The notes: generated from the sequence alone by a model not told the origin. Counted from the first letter of the stretch, positions 1 through 4,960 are shown. The stretch: 5,182 nt of DNA from Bacillota bacterium (GCA_020059765.1 JAGVBM010000387.1:1-5182), one strand, 5' to 3'. Translations and numbers: made by a program.

Positions 1-221
1 GATGCAGTCAAGTTGCCCACCTCGAAATGCGTCAAATTTAGAGTCAGTGTAATTTACAGCGAGTGTTATTCTAGATTTTCCTTGAAGTGATAACCTTTTG
101 TCAACTGGAAAAGTGGTAAGCTGCGTTCTACGTACATGTCTGAATTCCTCCTGTCAATAGTGGTTTCGTCATAGGTTGGGGAAATTGACAGGAAGTTTAT
201 GCGGGAAAAGGGGGAACAAGC
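1..221. other. Left-edge stretch without a recognisable gene
   Basis: I see no convincing coding sequence here. Plus frame 1 is open from the window edge to a TGA at 88-90, but its translation matches nothing I recognise, so it could be the tail of an upstream gene or chance. A perfect TTGACA at 185-190 has no usable -10 at normal spacing (17 bp downstream reads AAGGGG). The last ~15 bases carry the ribosome binding site (AAAAGGGGG, 206-214) of the gene starting at 222. A 10-bp inverted repeat lies at 149-193 and is listed separately. Confidence 0.5.
149..193. repeat. 10-bp inverted repeat upstream of the HesB-like gene
   Basis: TCCTGTCAAT at 149-158 is the exact reverse complement of ATTGACAGGA at 184-193, with a 25-nt spacer. 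It ends about 28 bases before the proposed TTG start, so it could be a leader hairpin or an operator. It is not followed by a T-run, so it does not look like a terminator of an upstream gene. The function is unknown. Confidence 0.4.
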
Positions 222-530
222 TTGCTGCAATTGACGGAACGGGCGAAACAGCAATTGGTGCAATGGGCATCCGAAGAACAGCCGGACGTCTTTGTGCGGT
301 TGATGATGGTCTGGGAAGGCGGTTGAAGTGCGACCATGATCTATGATCTCGCTCTGGATGAGCCGAGACAAAATGATGAAGTGTATGATTTCGGGAAGGT
401 TCATGTGGTCGTCGATCAAGGGTCGAGCATCTATCTGGATGAGAGGATACGGATCGACTACGACGAAGAGATGGGAGCGTACAAACTAAAGAGTCCCGAA
501 CGGATTATTCCCGGATATCTGTTCTTGTAA
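222..530 (+). CDS. HesB/IscA-like protein, probable selenoprotein (in-frame TGA = Sec35)
   Basis: This is probably a single A-type Fe-S scaffold/carrier-like (HesB/IscA fold) protein of about 102 residues, read through an in-frame TGA at 324-326. Before the TGA the frame gives an N-terminal LTERAKQQL helix and VFVRLMMVWEGG. After it comes SATMIYDLALDEPRQNDEVY, then KVHVVVDQGSSIYLDE and IRIDYDEEMGAYKL. Together these follow the family order: helix, RL strand, GG-[C/U]-S, LALDEP-ND, VVVD, IDYDE. The TGA falls exactly where IscA-family proteins have their first conserved cysteine (Cys35 of E. coli IscA). HesB-like proteins are a known bacterial selenoprotein family. TTG at 222 is chosen because AAAAGGGGG (206-214) sits 7 nt upstream and no in-frame ATG precedes the TGA. 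The ATG at 336 lacks a spaced Shine-Dalgarno and would give only a C-terminal half. The usual C-terminal Cys-x-Cys is absent, so Sec would be the only thiol/selenol. Alternatives are a nonsense-mutated pseudogene or a sequencing error at a TGC/TGT codon. Confidence 0.8.
347..368 (+). promoter_or_regulatory. Candidate bSECIS hairpin for Sec insertion
   Basis: TCTCGCTC (347-354) pairs with GAG plus CGAGA (360-362 and 364-368) to make an 8-bp stem with one bulged C (363). The 5-nt apical loop is TGGAT (355-359). The stem starts 20 nt after the TGA and the loop guanines (356-357) lie about 30 nt after it. From memory, bacterial SECIS elements need a stem-loop within the coding region roughly 16-37 nt past the UGA, with a small loop carrying a G in its first two positions; this one fits. 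The hairpin lies in codons for the conserved LALDEPR segment. Confidence 0.7.
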
Positions 531-554
531 AAAAATTTCTAGAAACAGCATCAC

Positions 555-589
555 AACAGGCTGCCGATCCGCAATCGGCAGCCTGTTTT
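555..589 (+). terminator. Rho-independent terminator after the HesB-like gene
   Basis: AACAGGCTGCCGAT (555-568) pairs perfectly over 14 bp with 574-587 around the loop CCGCA. The 3' arm runs into TTTT (586-589). It lies 24 bp after the stop of the plus-strand gene and 24 bp beyond the stop of convergent fabI, so it may act in both directions. The minus-strand exit lacks a T-run. Confidence 0.85.
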
Positions 590-594
590 CGAAT

Positions 595-636
595 ACATGC
601 CCAAGATGTTGAATCACATGCCCAAGATGTTGAATC
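595..636. repeat. Perfect 21-bp tandem duplication at the fabI 3' end
   Basis: Bases 595-615 and 616-636 are identical 21-mers (plus strand begins ACATGCCCAAGATG). On the minus strand the copy nearer the gene encodes the last fabI codons, F-N-I-L-G-M. The fabI TGA stop (616-614) is formed across the junction of the two copies. The second copy repeats the same codons beyond the stop. Confidence 0.95.
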
Positions 637-1384
637 CGGCATCGACATGGACAATTTCACCCGTGATTCCGGAAGACAGGTCAGACAGCAGGAAGAGGGC
701 GGTGTTGCCGACTTCTTCTTGCGTAACACCGCGACGCAGGGGCGCTTTTTCCGTCACCAGTTTCAGCATGACGTTGAAATCGCGCACGCCGCGGGCGGCA
801 AGCGTCATGATCGGACCGGCGGAGATCGCGTTGACGCGAATGTTTTCCGGACCCAGATCGGCTGCCAGATATTTCATGGAACTGTCGAGGGCCGCTTTTG
901 CAACACCCATCATGTTATAGCCCTGCACCACACGTTCGCCGCCCAAATAGGTCATCGTCATGATCGAACCGCCCTCTGTCATCAGTTTGCGGGCGCGCTG
1001 TGCCACTGCAACCAATGAATAGGCGGAGATGTCCTGGGCAAGGGAATAACCGTTGCGGGATGTATTGACAAATTGGCCTTCCAAGTCTTCTTTTAGCGCG
1101 TACGCGAGAGAGTGAACCACACCGTGCAGCACACCCGCTTCTTTTTCAAGAACGGCAAATACCTCATCAATTTCTTCGTCTTTTGTGACATCGCAGGAAA
1201 GCGTCAGGCTGCCCGGCATATCGGCCGTCAGTTCTTGAATGCGCCGTTCGACTCGCTCCCCCTGGTATGTAAAATACAGGTTGGCACCCGCTTTATGTAA
1301 TGCTTCCGCAATTCCCCAAGCGATGCTTCGTTCGTTGGCTACGCCCATGATCAAAATATTCTTGCCCTTCAGCAAATTGTCCAT
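614..1384 (-). CDS. fabI: Enoyl-[acyl-carrier-protein] reductase FabI
   Basis: FabI is the cytoplasmic NAD(P)H-dependent enzyme that reduces trans-2-enoyl-ACP to acyl-ACP, the last step of each type II fatty-acid elongation cycle. The 256-residue length is normal. The N-terminal cofactor motif is the FabI form G14-x5-S20-I-A-W-G24 rather than the TGxxxGIG of ordinary short-chain dehydrogenases. The catalytic pair is Y156 and K163 (Y-x6-K), with the second conserved tyrosine at Y146, in the segment TYLGGERVVQGYNMMGVAK. The C-terminus GITGEIVHVDAGFNILGM is typical. The residue at the E. coli Gly93 position is Ala94, in HSLAYA, as in other Firmicutes FabI. The ATG at 1384 has GAAAGGAG (1399-1392) 7 nt upstream. 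The gene is monocistronic or follows the minus-strand phosphoesterase gene, with a weak hairpin between them. Its stop codon lies on a tandem-duplication junction. A second isozyme, FabL, is encoded 1.7 kb away. Confidence 0.97.
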   Translation of the reverse strand: MDNLLKGKNILIMGVANERSIAWGIAEALHKAGANLYFTYQGERVERRIQELTADMPGSLTLSCDVTKDEEIDEVFAVLEKEAGVLHGVVHSLAYALKEDLEGQFVNTSRNGYSLAQDISAYSLVAVAQRARKLMTEGGSIMTMTYLGGERVVQGYNMMGVAKAALDSSMKYLAADLGPENIRVNAISAGPIMTLAARGVRDFNVMLKLVTEKAPLRRGVTQEEVGNTALFLLSDLSSGITGEIVHVDAGFNILGM

Positions 1385-1391
1385 GGATCAA

Positions 1392-1441
1392 ACTCCTTTC
1401 TGACATGAATATGTCACACTTCTTCATTTTACCAAAGAAGT
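1392..1441 (-). promoter_or_regulatory. fabI leader: RBS, two adjacent inverted repeats, -10-like box
   Basis: Upstream of fabI lie the ribosome binding site (1399-1392), a 16-base palindrome TGACATGAATATGTCA (1401-1416; 6-bp arms, 4-nt spacer), and a second inverted repeat ACTTCTT (1418-1424) / AAGAAGT (1435-1441). The second repeat encloses a minus-strand TAAAAT (1431-1426) that could be a -10. No good -35 sits at 17 bp from it. An alternative TAAAAT at 1464-1459 has a weak TTGCCG (1485-1480) at 15 bp. I see no FapR-like TACCT core here. Confidence 0.4.
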
Positions 1442-1491
1442 TGGACAGGTTCGACTCAATTTTAAACAGAATCCCCCTCCGGCAAAAGTTC

Positions 1492-1512
1492 CACCCCGGA
1501 AAAACCGGGATG
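1492..1512 (-). terminator. Weak hairpin terminator after the phosphoesterase gene
   Basis: On the minus strand CATCCCGG (1512-1505) pairs with CCGGGGTG (1499-1492) over 8 bp, with one G-T pair, around a T5 loop. It lies about 50 bases past the phosphoesterase stop. Only a short TTTT follows, 5 bases downstream, so termination may be partial and fabI may receive some read-through. Confidence 0.45.
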
Positions 1513-1560
1513 AATCCATGGCGGAAAGGGGATGGGAGACGATTGTTGCTTAATGGGAGA

Positions 1561-2445
1561 TTACATGGCGGCTGTTTCAAAGGCGGGCGTTGTCAGTTCA
1601 ACGCGCACAGATTCCGCGGCCGGGCGCAGTTTTCCGGTGGAAAGACGGTGCACCGTAATTTCCGGACGGGAACCGAGCCGGACGTTGAGCCCGCTTTGAC
1701 CAAGCCCTTCCGAAATGTACAATGTTTTGCCGTTTACTTGATGCATCCCTTTCAAAATGTCTTGTTTGGGCAATTCCCCAAACCCCATGACGCGGTGCAG
1801 ATAGGGAATCAGATTAAACTGACCGCCGTGGAAGTGGCCTGACAGAATATAATCTGCCGGGTGCCGTTTGTCCAAAGCGAGCACCGTGTTCGGATCATGG
1901 GCCAGCACAAGATGGATGCCGTCTGCCGGAACATTGTCATACGAGCGCGGAATGTCGCTTTTGCCGAGACAATAATCATCAATTCCAATAATGTGCAGAG
2001 TCGTGTTCTGCACCTGAATAGAAGCGGATTCGTTGCGCAACACGCGGCAGCCTGCCGCTTCAATCAATTTCTGGAATTCGTCAATCTGCTCACCCAGATA
2101 GTGGTCGTGATTGCCAAATACCAGATAGATTCCGTATTGCGGGTTCAGCGGGGTGATAAGTTTCAAATACTCGAGAAATCTGTCGATATTATGGTGCCGA
2201 TCCAGGTAGTCGCCGGTCAGGACGATAAGATCCGGATTGGCGGAAGCCGTCATGTCACACAGGCGTTTCGGCGAAATGGACTGCCGCTCCATGTGCAGAT
2301 CGGATAATTGGACGATTGTCAGGTCATGCAAACCTTCTTTTCCCGCAATGTTCAGTTTCACTTCTCGCAAAACCGGCCGAAATGTGTTCCAATAGGCATA
2401 TAACAACGTAGCCGAAAGCAAGATCAAAAACAACCACCAAATCAA
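1561..2445 (-). CDS. Membrane-anchored calcineurin-like metallophosphoesterase (YkuE-like)
   Basis: This is a two-metal phosphoesterase of the calcineurin-like superfamily, closest by layout to the YkuE/YaeI group. From the chosen start (294 residues) it has one hydrophobic N-terminal helix (about residues 2-19, IWWLFLILLSATLLYAYW) with a short cytosolic tail. The catalytic domain is therefore probably tethered outside the membrane. All metal-ligand motifs are present in order: D49-L-H51, GD79, GN112-H-D114, H183 in LAHDP, and GH204-x-H206. The start is TTG at 2445 because AAAGGAG (2460-2454) lies 8 nt upstream. The in-frame GTG at 2454 overlaps that Shine-Dalgarno, and the upstream ATG at 2505 has no ribosome binding site. 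The substrate is not evident; members of the group have been linked to cell-envelope phosphoesters, but nothing here decides it. It is divergent from the DUF402 gene and upstream of fabI on the same strand. Confidence 0.93.
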   Translation of the reverse strand: MIWWLFLILLSATLLYAYWNTFRPVLREVKLNIAGKEGLHDLTIVQLSDLHMERQSISPKRLCDMTASANPDLIVLTGDYLDRHHNIDRFLEYLKLITPLNPQYGIYLVFGNHDHYLGEQIDEFQKLIEAAGCRVLRNESASIQVQNTTLHIIGIDDYCLGKSDIPRSYDNVPADGIHLVLAHDPNTVLALDKRHPADYILSGHFHGGQFNLIPYLHRVMGFGELPKQDILKGMHQVNGKTLYISEGLGQSGLNVRLGSRPEITVHRLSTGKLRPAAESVRVELTTPAFETAAM

Positions 2446-2527
2446 ATCGTTCACTCCTTTAAGGCACCCTGTCTGTCCCTGTTGTTGCAAGCTGCACGGC
2501 AGCATGAATCTTATGTCAACTGGATCT

Positions 2528-2533
2528 TATAAT
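2528..2533 (+). promoter_or_regulatory. Perfect -10 box ahead of the DUF402 gene
   Basis: TATAAT lies 66 bp before the GTG start of the DUF402 gene. The sequence at -35 distance (TGAATC, 2505-2510) is a poor match, so this is a candidate sigma-A promoter resting mainly on its -10. The leader continues to a ribosome binding site AGGGAG at 2586-2591. Confidence 0.45.
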
Positions 2534-2599
2534 ACAGGATTATCCCGGAAAAATCACCGGACAGTAAATGCCAAATCTGGATAGCAGGGAGCGGATAAA

Positions 2600-3070
2600 G
2601 TGAACAGGATACGGGTACAGTCCTACAAACATGACGGATCCAGACATCGTTCCTGGGAGTTGGCGCAGGTAACCAGAGAGAGCCCGCTGGTGCTTCATAT
2701 CCCGGCAGAGACATCAGTATGCAACCCTGATGGGAGCACATGGACAAGTCCTTATGATGTGGAGGCGTATTTTCCTGAAACGGATTGGTATAACGTATTC
2801 AAATTGAACAAGCAATCCGGCATCGAATGGTATTGCAATGTGGCGTCCCCTCCAGCGCGCAACGAGACGACCGGCAACCTTGAATTTGTCGATTATGATT
2901 TGGACGTTTATGTTCATGCAGATGGAGATTATACGATACTTGACCGGGAGGAATACGAGAAACATGCGCGGCTTATGAAATATCCCGACGAGGTCAAACA
3001 GCAGGTGGAGCAAGGATTGGCCGCGTTGATTCAAGTGATTTGTTCCAAAAGGGGCCCGTTTGATGTATAA
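2600..3070 (+). CDS. DUF402 nucleoside tri/diphosphatase-like protein (YgaC/Ntdp family)
   Basis: This belongs to the DUF402 family typified by B. subtilis YgaC and S. aureus Ntdp, cytoplasmic metal-dependent enzymes that hydrolyse nucleoside tri- and diphosphates. The sequence shows the family's N-terminal QSYKHDG-RHRSWE (residues 7-20), a central WYNVF...EWYCNVASPP block (63-85), and the acidic core FVDYDLDVYVHADG (96-109). LDREEYEKH (114-122) and a C-terminal helix ending in KRGPF follow. The GTG start is set by AGGGAG (2586-2591) 8 nt upstream. At 156 residues it is about 20 shorter than the YgaC and Ntdp proteins I remember, which continue past KGPF with a short W/Y-rich tail; here a TAA comes directly after GPFDV. 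fabL follows 46 bp downstream on the same strand, so the two may be cotranscribed. In B. subtilis ygaC and fabL (ygaA) are also close neighbours, as far as I recall. Confidence 0.88.
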   Translation: MNRIRVQSYKHDGSRHRSWELAQVTRESPLVLHIPAETSVCNPDGSTWTSPYDVEAYFPETDWYNVFKLNKQSGIEWYCNVASPPARNETTGNLEFVDYDLDVYVHADGDYTILDREEYEKHARLMKYPDEVKQQVEQGLAALIQVICSKRGPFDV

Positions 3071-3098
3071 TCATGGAATCAGGTATTAGGATCAGGTA
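3066..3098 (+). promoter_or_regulatory. Candidate internal fabL promoter with paired ATCAGGTA repeats
   Basis: A perfect TATAAT (3066-3071) overlaps the TAA stop of the DUF402 gene, with a weak -35 TTCCAA (3043-3048) at 17 bp. Starting at the expected transcription start are two direct copies of ATCAGGTA (3078-3085 and 3091-3098, 13-bp period). Read on the minus strand each gives TACCTGAT, the core of the FapR fatty-acid operator as I remember it. Operator identity is inference. Confidence 0.4.
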
Positions 3099-3116
3099 AC
3101 AGAAGGAGGCTACAGC

Positions 3117-3878
3117 ATGGCATCATTACGCGGCAAAACAGCACTGGTTACAGGCGGCAGCCGGGGGATCGGAAAAGCGATCGCTTTGACGTTGGCCGAG
3201 GCGGGATGTGACGTGATCATCAATTTTTTTCGAAATCGAAAGCAAGCGGAGGAAACGGCCGAACTGATCCGTTCCAAGGGTGTCCGATGTCAGATCGTCA
3301 AGGCGAATGTGGGCGATCCGGAAAAGATCGGGCAGATGTTTGACGAGATTGAAGCGGAGTTCGGCGGATTGGACATTTTTGTGTCAAACGCCGCATCCGG
3401 GGTGCTGATGCCGCTGCTGGAATTGAAAGAATCCCATTGGGATTGGACGATGGATATTAACGCGAGGGCGCTGCTGTTTGGCGCGCAGCGGGCGGTTCCA
3501 TTGATGGAAAAACGCGGCGGCGGCAAAATTGTCGCGTTGTCGAGTCTCGGTTCCACCCGCGTGCTCGACAATTATACGACCGTCGGCGTATCGAAAGCGG
3601 CAGTCGAGTCGTTGATCCGCTATCTGGCCGTCGAACTTGCACCCAAGAATATTGCGGCTAACGCCGTATCGGGCGGTGCAGTCGATACGGACGCCTTGAC
3701 CCATTTTCCCAACAGGGAGGAACTGCTGGCGGAGGCGAGCCGTCGAACTCCCGCCGGACGCATCGTGGAACCGCAGGATTTGGCCAACGCGGTGAGATTT
3801 TTGTGCTCGGATGACGCCTCAATGATTCGCGGCCAAACGATTGTCGTCGACGGCGGCATCTCCCTCTTGATGCAGTGA
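3117..3878 (+). CDS. fabL: Enoyl-[acyl-carrier-protein] reductase III, FabL
   Basis: FabL is the NADPH-dependent enoyl-ACP reductase of the classical short-chain dehydrogenase type, functionally overlapping FabI. The protein has 253 residues, the usual length. It carries T12-G-G-S-R-G-I-G19 for cofactor binding, the S91-N-A-A-S-G segment, S143-S144, and catalytic Y154-x6-K161 in NYTTVGVSKAA. The stretch NAVSGGAVDTDAL followed by FPNREELL is a FabL signature that separates it from FabG (3-ketoacyl-ACP reductase), the main alternative. The C-terminus MIRGQTIVVDGG is standard. ATG at 3117 follows AGAAGGAGG (3101-3109) by 7 nt. The gene ends before a long hairpin that isolates it from the convergent rsfA. 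In B. subtilis FabL is the reductase less sensitive to triclosan; whether that holds here cannot be read from the sequence. Confidence 0.95.
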   Translation: MASLRGKTALVTGGSRGIGKAIALTLAEAGCDVIINFFRNRKQAEETAELIRSKGVRCQIVKANVGDPEKIGQMFDEIEAEFGGLDIFVSNAASGVLMPLLELKESHWDWTMDINARALLFGAQRAVPLMEKRGGGKIVALSSLGSTRVLDNYTTVGVSKAAVESLIRYLAVELAPKNIAANAVSGGAVDTDALTHFPNREELLAEASRRTPAGRIVEPQDLANAVRFLCSDDASMIRGQTIVVDGGISLLMQ

Positions 3879-3902
3879 TCGCGGCAAGGTGAAAGAAGAA
3901 TC

Positions 3903-3968
3903 GTAAACCACGAATAATGACAGCCTTGGTAAGCGAACTATACTGTCGATTCGTGGTTTACTTTGTTT
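3903..3968. terminator. Long two-tier hairpin between convergent fabL and rsfA
   Basis: GTAAACCACGAAT (3903-3915) is the exact reverse complement of 3949-3961. Inside, GACAG (3919-3923) pairs with CTGTC (3943-3947), leaving a 19-nt loop. The plus-strand exit reads TTTGTTT (3962-3968), consistent with fabL termination. The minus-strand exit is less T-rich. It begins 24 bp after the fabL stop and ends 12 bp from the rsfA stop, so bidirectional termination is likely. Confidence 0.75.
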
Positions 3969-3973
3969 CAATC

Positions 3974-4525
3974 CTATTTTCCCTCTGCTTCCAACAACTT
4001 GCGTGCCCGCTCCATGATGGCAAGCAGGGTTTTGGAGTCTTCCGCCAGTTGATCCGTCCCGTTGGAAGGATCCGCTTGTTCCCGCAGCTGCCGATTGGCA
4101 TACTGCAGTTGCTCCAGTTCCTGCTGCAGGGAATTGATGCGTTCCTGCATTTCCCGGTTTTGTTCCTGAAGCTCATAATAGAGCCGTTCATGCTGCTTGA
4201 GTGCGCGGATGATTCCCTCGATGGAGCTGTCCTCCAATTCCGGATACCAGACGCGTCGTCGGGCAAAATGCCCTTTTAATGTAGCATGCGTTTTTTTGTC
4301 CAGTTTTGCCTGTTTGATGTCATCCGAATAGCTGCGGCGCACCACACCGTTCCATCTGTAACCGCAGGCGGCAGGCGTGCGTCCAAGAAGGTTGGCTGCT
4401 TCGACGAATGCATTCAATTGGGTGCTTCCTTCTCGAATATGACGCAGCACGATATCTGCCAGTTTGCGGTCATCGTCGGGGGTCCAAGCATCAGAACGTG
4501 TAGTCCATCTCTCGACTGTTTCCAC
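3974..4525 (-). CDS. rsfA: RsfA-family prespore transcriptional regulator
   Basis: The N-terminal ~60 residues form a single Myb/SANT-like DNA-binding domain with family-specific wording: RSDAWTPDDDRKLADIVLRH (10-29), IREGSTQLNAF (30-40), and LGRTPAACGYRWNGVVRR (47-64). A basic linker follows. Residues ~109-151 (LKQHERLYYELQEQ... to ...ANRQLREQ) form a long coiled coil, probably for dimerisation. The total is 183 residues. In B. subtilis RsfA is made in the forespore under sigma-F and sigma-G and tunes sigma-F genes. The start is GTG at 4525 because GGAGGG (4539-4534) lies 8 nt upstream and no ATG is near the N-terminus. It is divergent from a spore SASP gene and has its own forespore-type promoter candidate. 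The gene symbol is given by family; paralogues such as YlbO share the domain, so orthology is not certain. Confidence 0.88.
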   Translation of the reverse strand: METVERWTTRSDAWTPDDDRKLADIVLRHIREGSTQLNAFVEAANLLGRTPAACGYRWNGVVRRSYSDDIKQAKLDKKTHATLKGHFARRRVWYPELEDSSIEGIIRALKQHERLYYELQEQNREMQERINSLQQELEQLQYANRQLREQADPSNGTDQLAEDSKTLLAIMERARKLLEAEGK

Positions 4526-4557
4526 CTATTGATCCCTCCAAAAGCCTTTTATACTAT

Positions 4558-4587
4558 CTTTATGTCCGGATGTTGGAAGATTGATAC
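4558..4587 (-). promoter_or_regulatory. Candidate sigma-F promoter of rsfA
   Basis: On the minus strand GTATC (4587-4583) and GGACATAAAG (4567-4558) are separated by 15 bp. This resembles the sigma-F pattern GYWTA-15-GGNNANAHTR, with one mismatch in each box. It sits 32 bp upstream of the rsfA start. Confidence 0.5.
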
Positions 4588-4610
4588 ATTATTTTTTCCA
4601 AAGATTGCAT

Positions 4611-4640
4611 GGATTAGTTGCTGAGCTTCTCGGCATACTA
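4611..4640 (+). promoter_or_regulatory. Candidate sigma-G/sigma-F promoter of the SASP gene
   Basis: CATACTA (4634-4640) is a perfect match to the sigma-G -10 consensus CATNHTA. At 18 bp upstream, GGATT (4611-4615) is a weak -35 (3 of 5). A better-looking GCATG at 4607-4611 is 22 bp away and too far. Forespore control fits the gene's product. Confidence 0.55.
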
Positions 4641-4671
4641 CTTTTACAACAAATGAAAGGAGTTGTTTCAT

Positions 4672-4887
4672 ATGGCACTTGGTCAAAAACGTAACGATTT
4701 GGTTGTAAAAGGAGCTTCAAAAGCTTTGGATCAAATGAAGTACGAAGTGGCTCAACAACTTGGAATTCAAACTCCGCAAGACGGCTACTGGGGCACCATG
4801 ACGACTCGCGACACCGGTGCAATCGGGGGAAACATCACTCGTAAGCTGGTAGCTTTGGCCGAACAGCAGCTTTCCGGACGCAGCTAA
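4672..4887 (+). CDS. Alpha/beta-type small acid-soluble spore protein
   Basis: This 71-residue protein is an alpha/beta-type SASP, which coats DNA in the dormant spore core, protects it from UV and chemical damage, and is degraded during germination for amino acids. Visible signatures are the GPR protease site KYEVAQQLG (residues 23-31; the family form is EIAQEFG), GYWGTMTTRDTGAIGG in the middle, and the DNA-binding C-terminal helix GNITRKLVALAEQQL. ATG at 4672 is preferred over the in-frame TTG at 4663 because AAAGGAG (4656-4662) is 9 nt upstream of the ATG and abuts the TTG. It is monocistronic, with its own forespore-type promoter and a terminator 25 bp after the stop. It is divergent from rsfA. 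Most spore formers carry several paralogues, so no specific ssp symbol is assigned. Confidence 0.97.
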   Translation: MALGQKRNDLVVKGASKALDQMKYEVAQQLGIQTPQDGYWGTMTTRDTGAIGGNITRKLVALAEQQLSGRS

Positions 4888-4912
4888 CTTCAAACTCATA
4901 CCATAAACAATT

Positions 4913-4939
4913 GGCCCTCCCGCAGCGGGGGGCCTTTCC
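4913..4939 (+). terminator. Terminator of the SASP gene
   Basis: GGCCCTCC (4913-4920) pairs with GGGGGGCC (4927-4934) over 8 bp, with one G-T pair, around the loop CGCAGC. The exit sequence is TTTCCT. It is short but very GC-rich, 25 bp after the SASP stop. Confidence 0.8.
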
Positions 4940-4960
4940 TCGTTTCCAGAGTTCCAGTTC

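Noticed and set aside
185..190. Perfect TTGACA before the HesB-like gene as a -35 box
   Set aside because: No -10-like hexamer lies 16-18 bp downstream, and the hexamer is part of the inverted-repeat arm.
66..419. 117-codon minus-strand open frame
   Set aside because: It matches no known family and lies mostly opposite the HesB-like gene, whose product is recognisable.
336..530. Separate 64-codon gene starting at ATG 336
   Set aside because: There is no properly spaced ribosome binding site, and the 102 bases before the TGA encode the missing N-terminal half of the same fold in the same frame.
647..1018. Plus-strand open frame opposite fabI
   Set aside because: It is a shadow of fabI with histidine/cysteine-rich, family-free translation.
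1405..1842. Plus-strand open frame across the fabI leader and phosphoesterase 3' end
   Set aside because: It is antisense to a clear metallophosphoesterase and has no recognisable domain or ribosome binding site.
2491..2519. Minus-strand TTGACA (2519-2514) as promoter for the phosphoesterase
   Set aside because: At 16-18 bp the sequence is GC-rich (TGCAGC), with no plausible -10.
3917..4279. 120-codon hydrophobic plus-strand open frame opposite rsfA
   Set aside because: It starts inside the terminator hairpin and its leucine/phenylalanine content is the complement of the rsfA coiled-coil glutamine/glutamate codons.
4607..4611. GCATG as the -35 of the SASP sigma-G promoter
   Set aside because: The spacing to CATACTA is 22 bp, too long for sigma-G.
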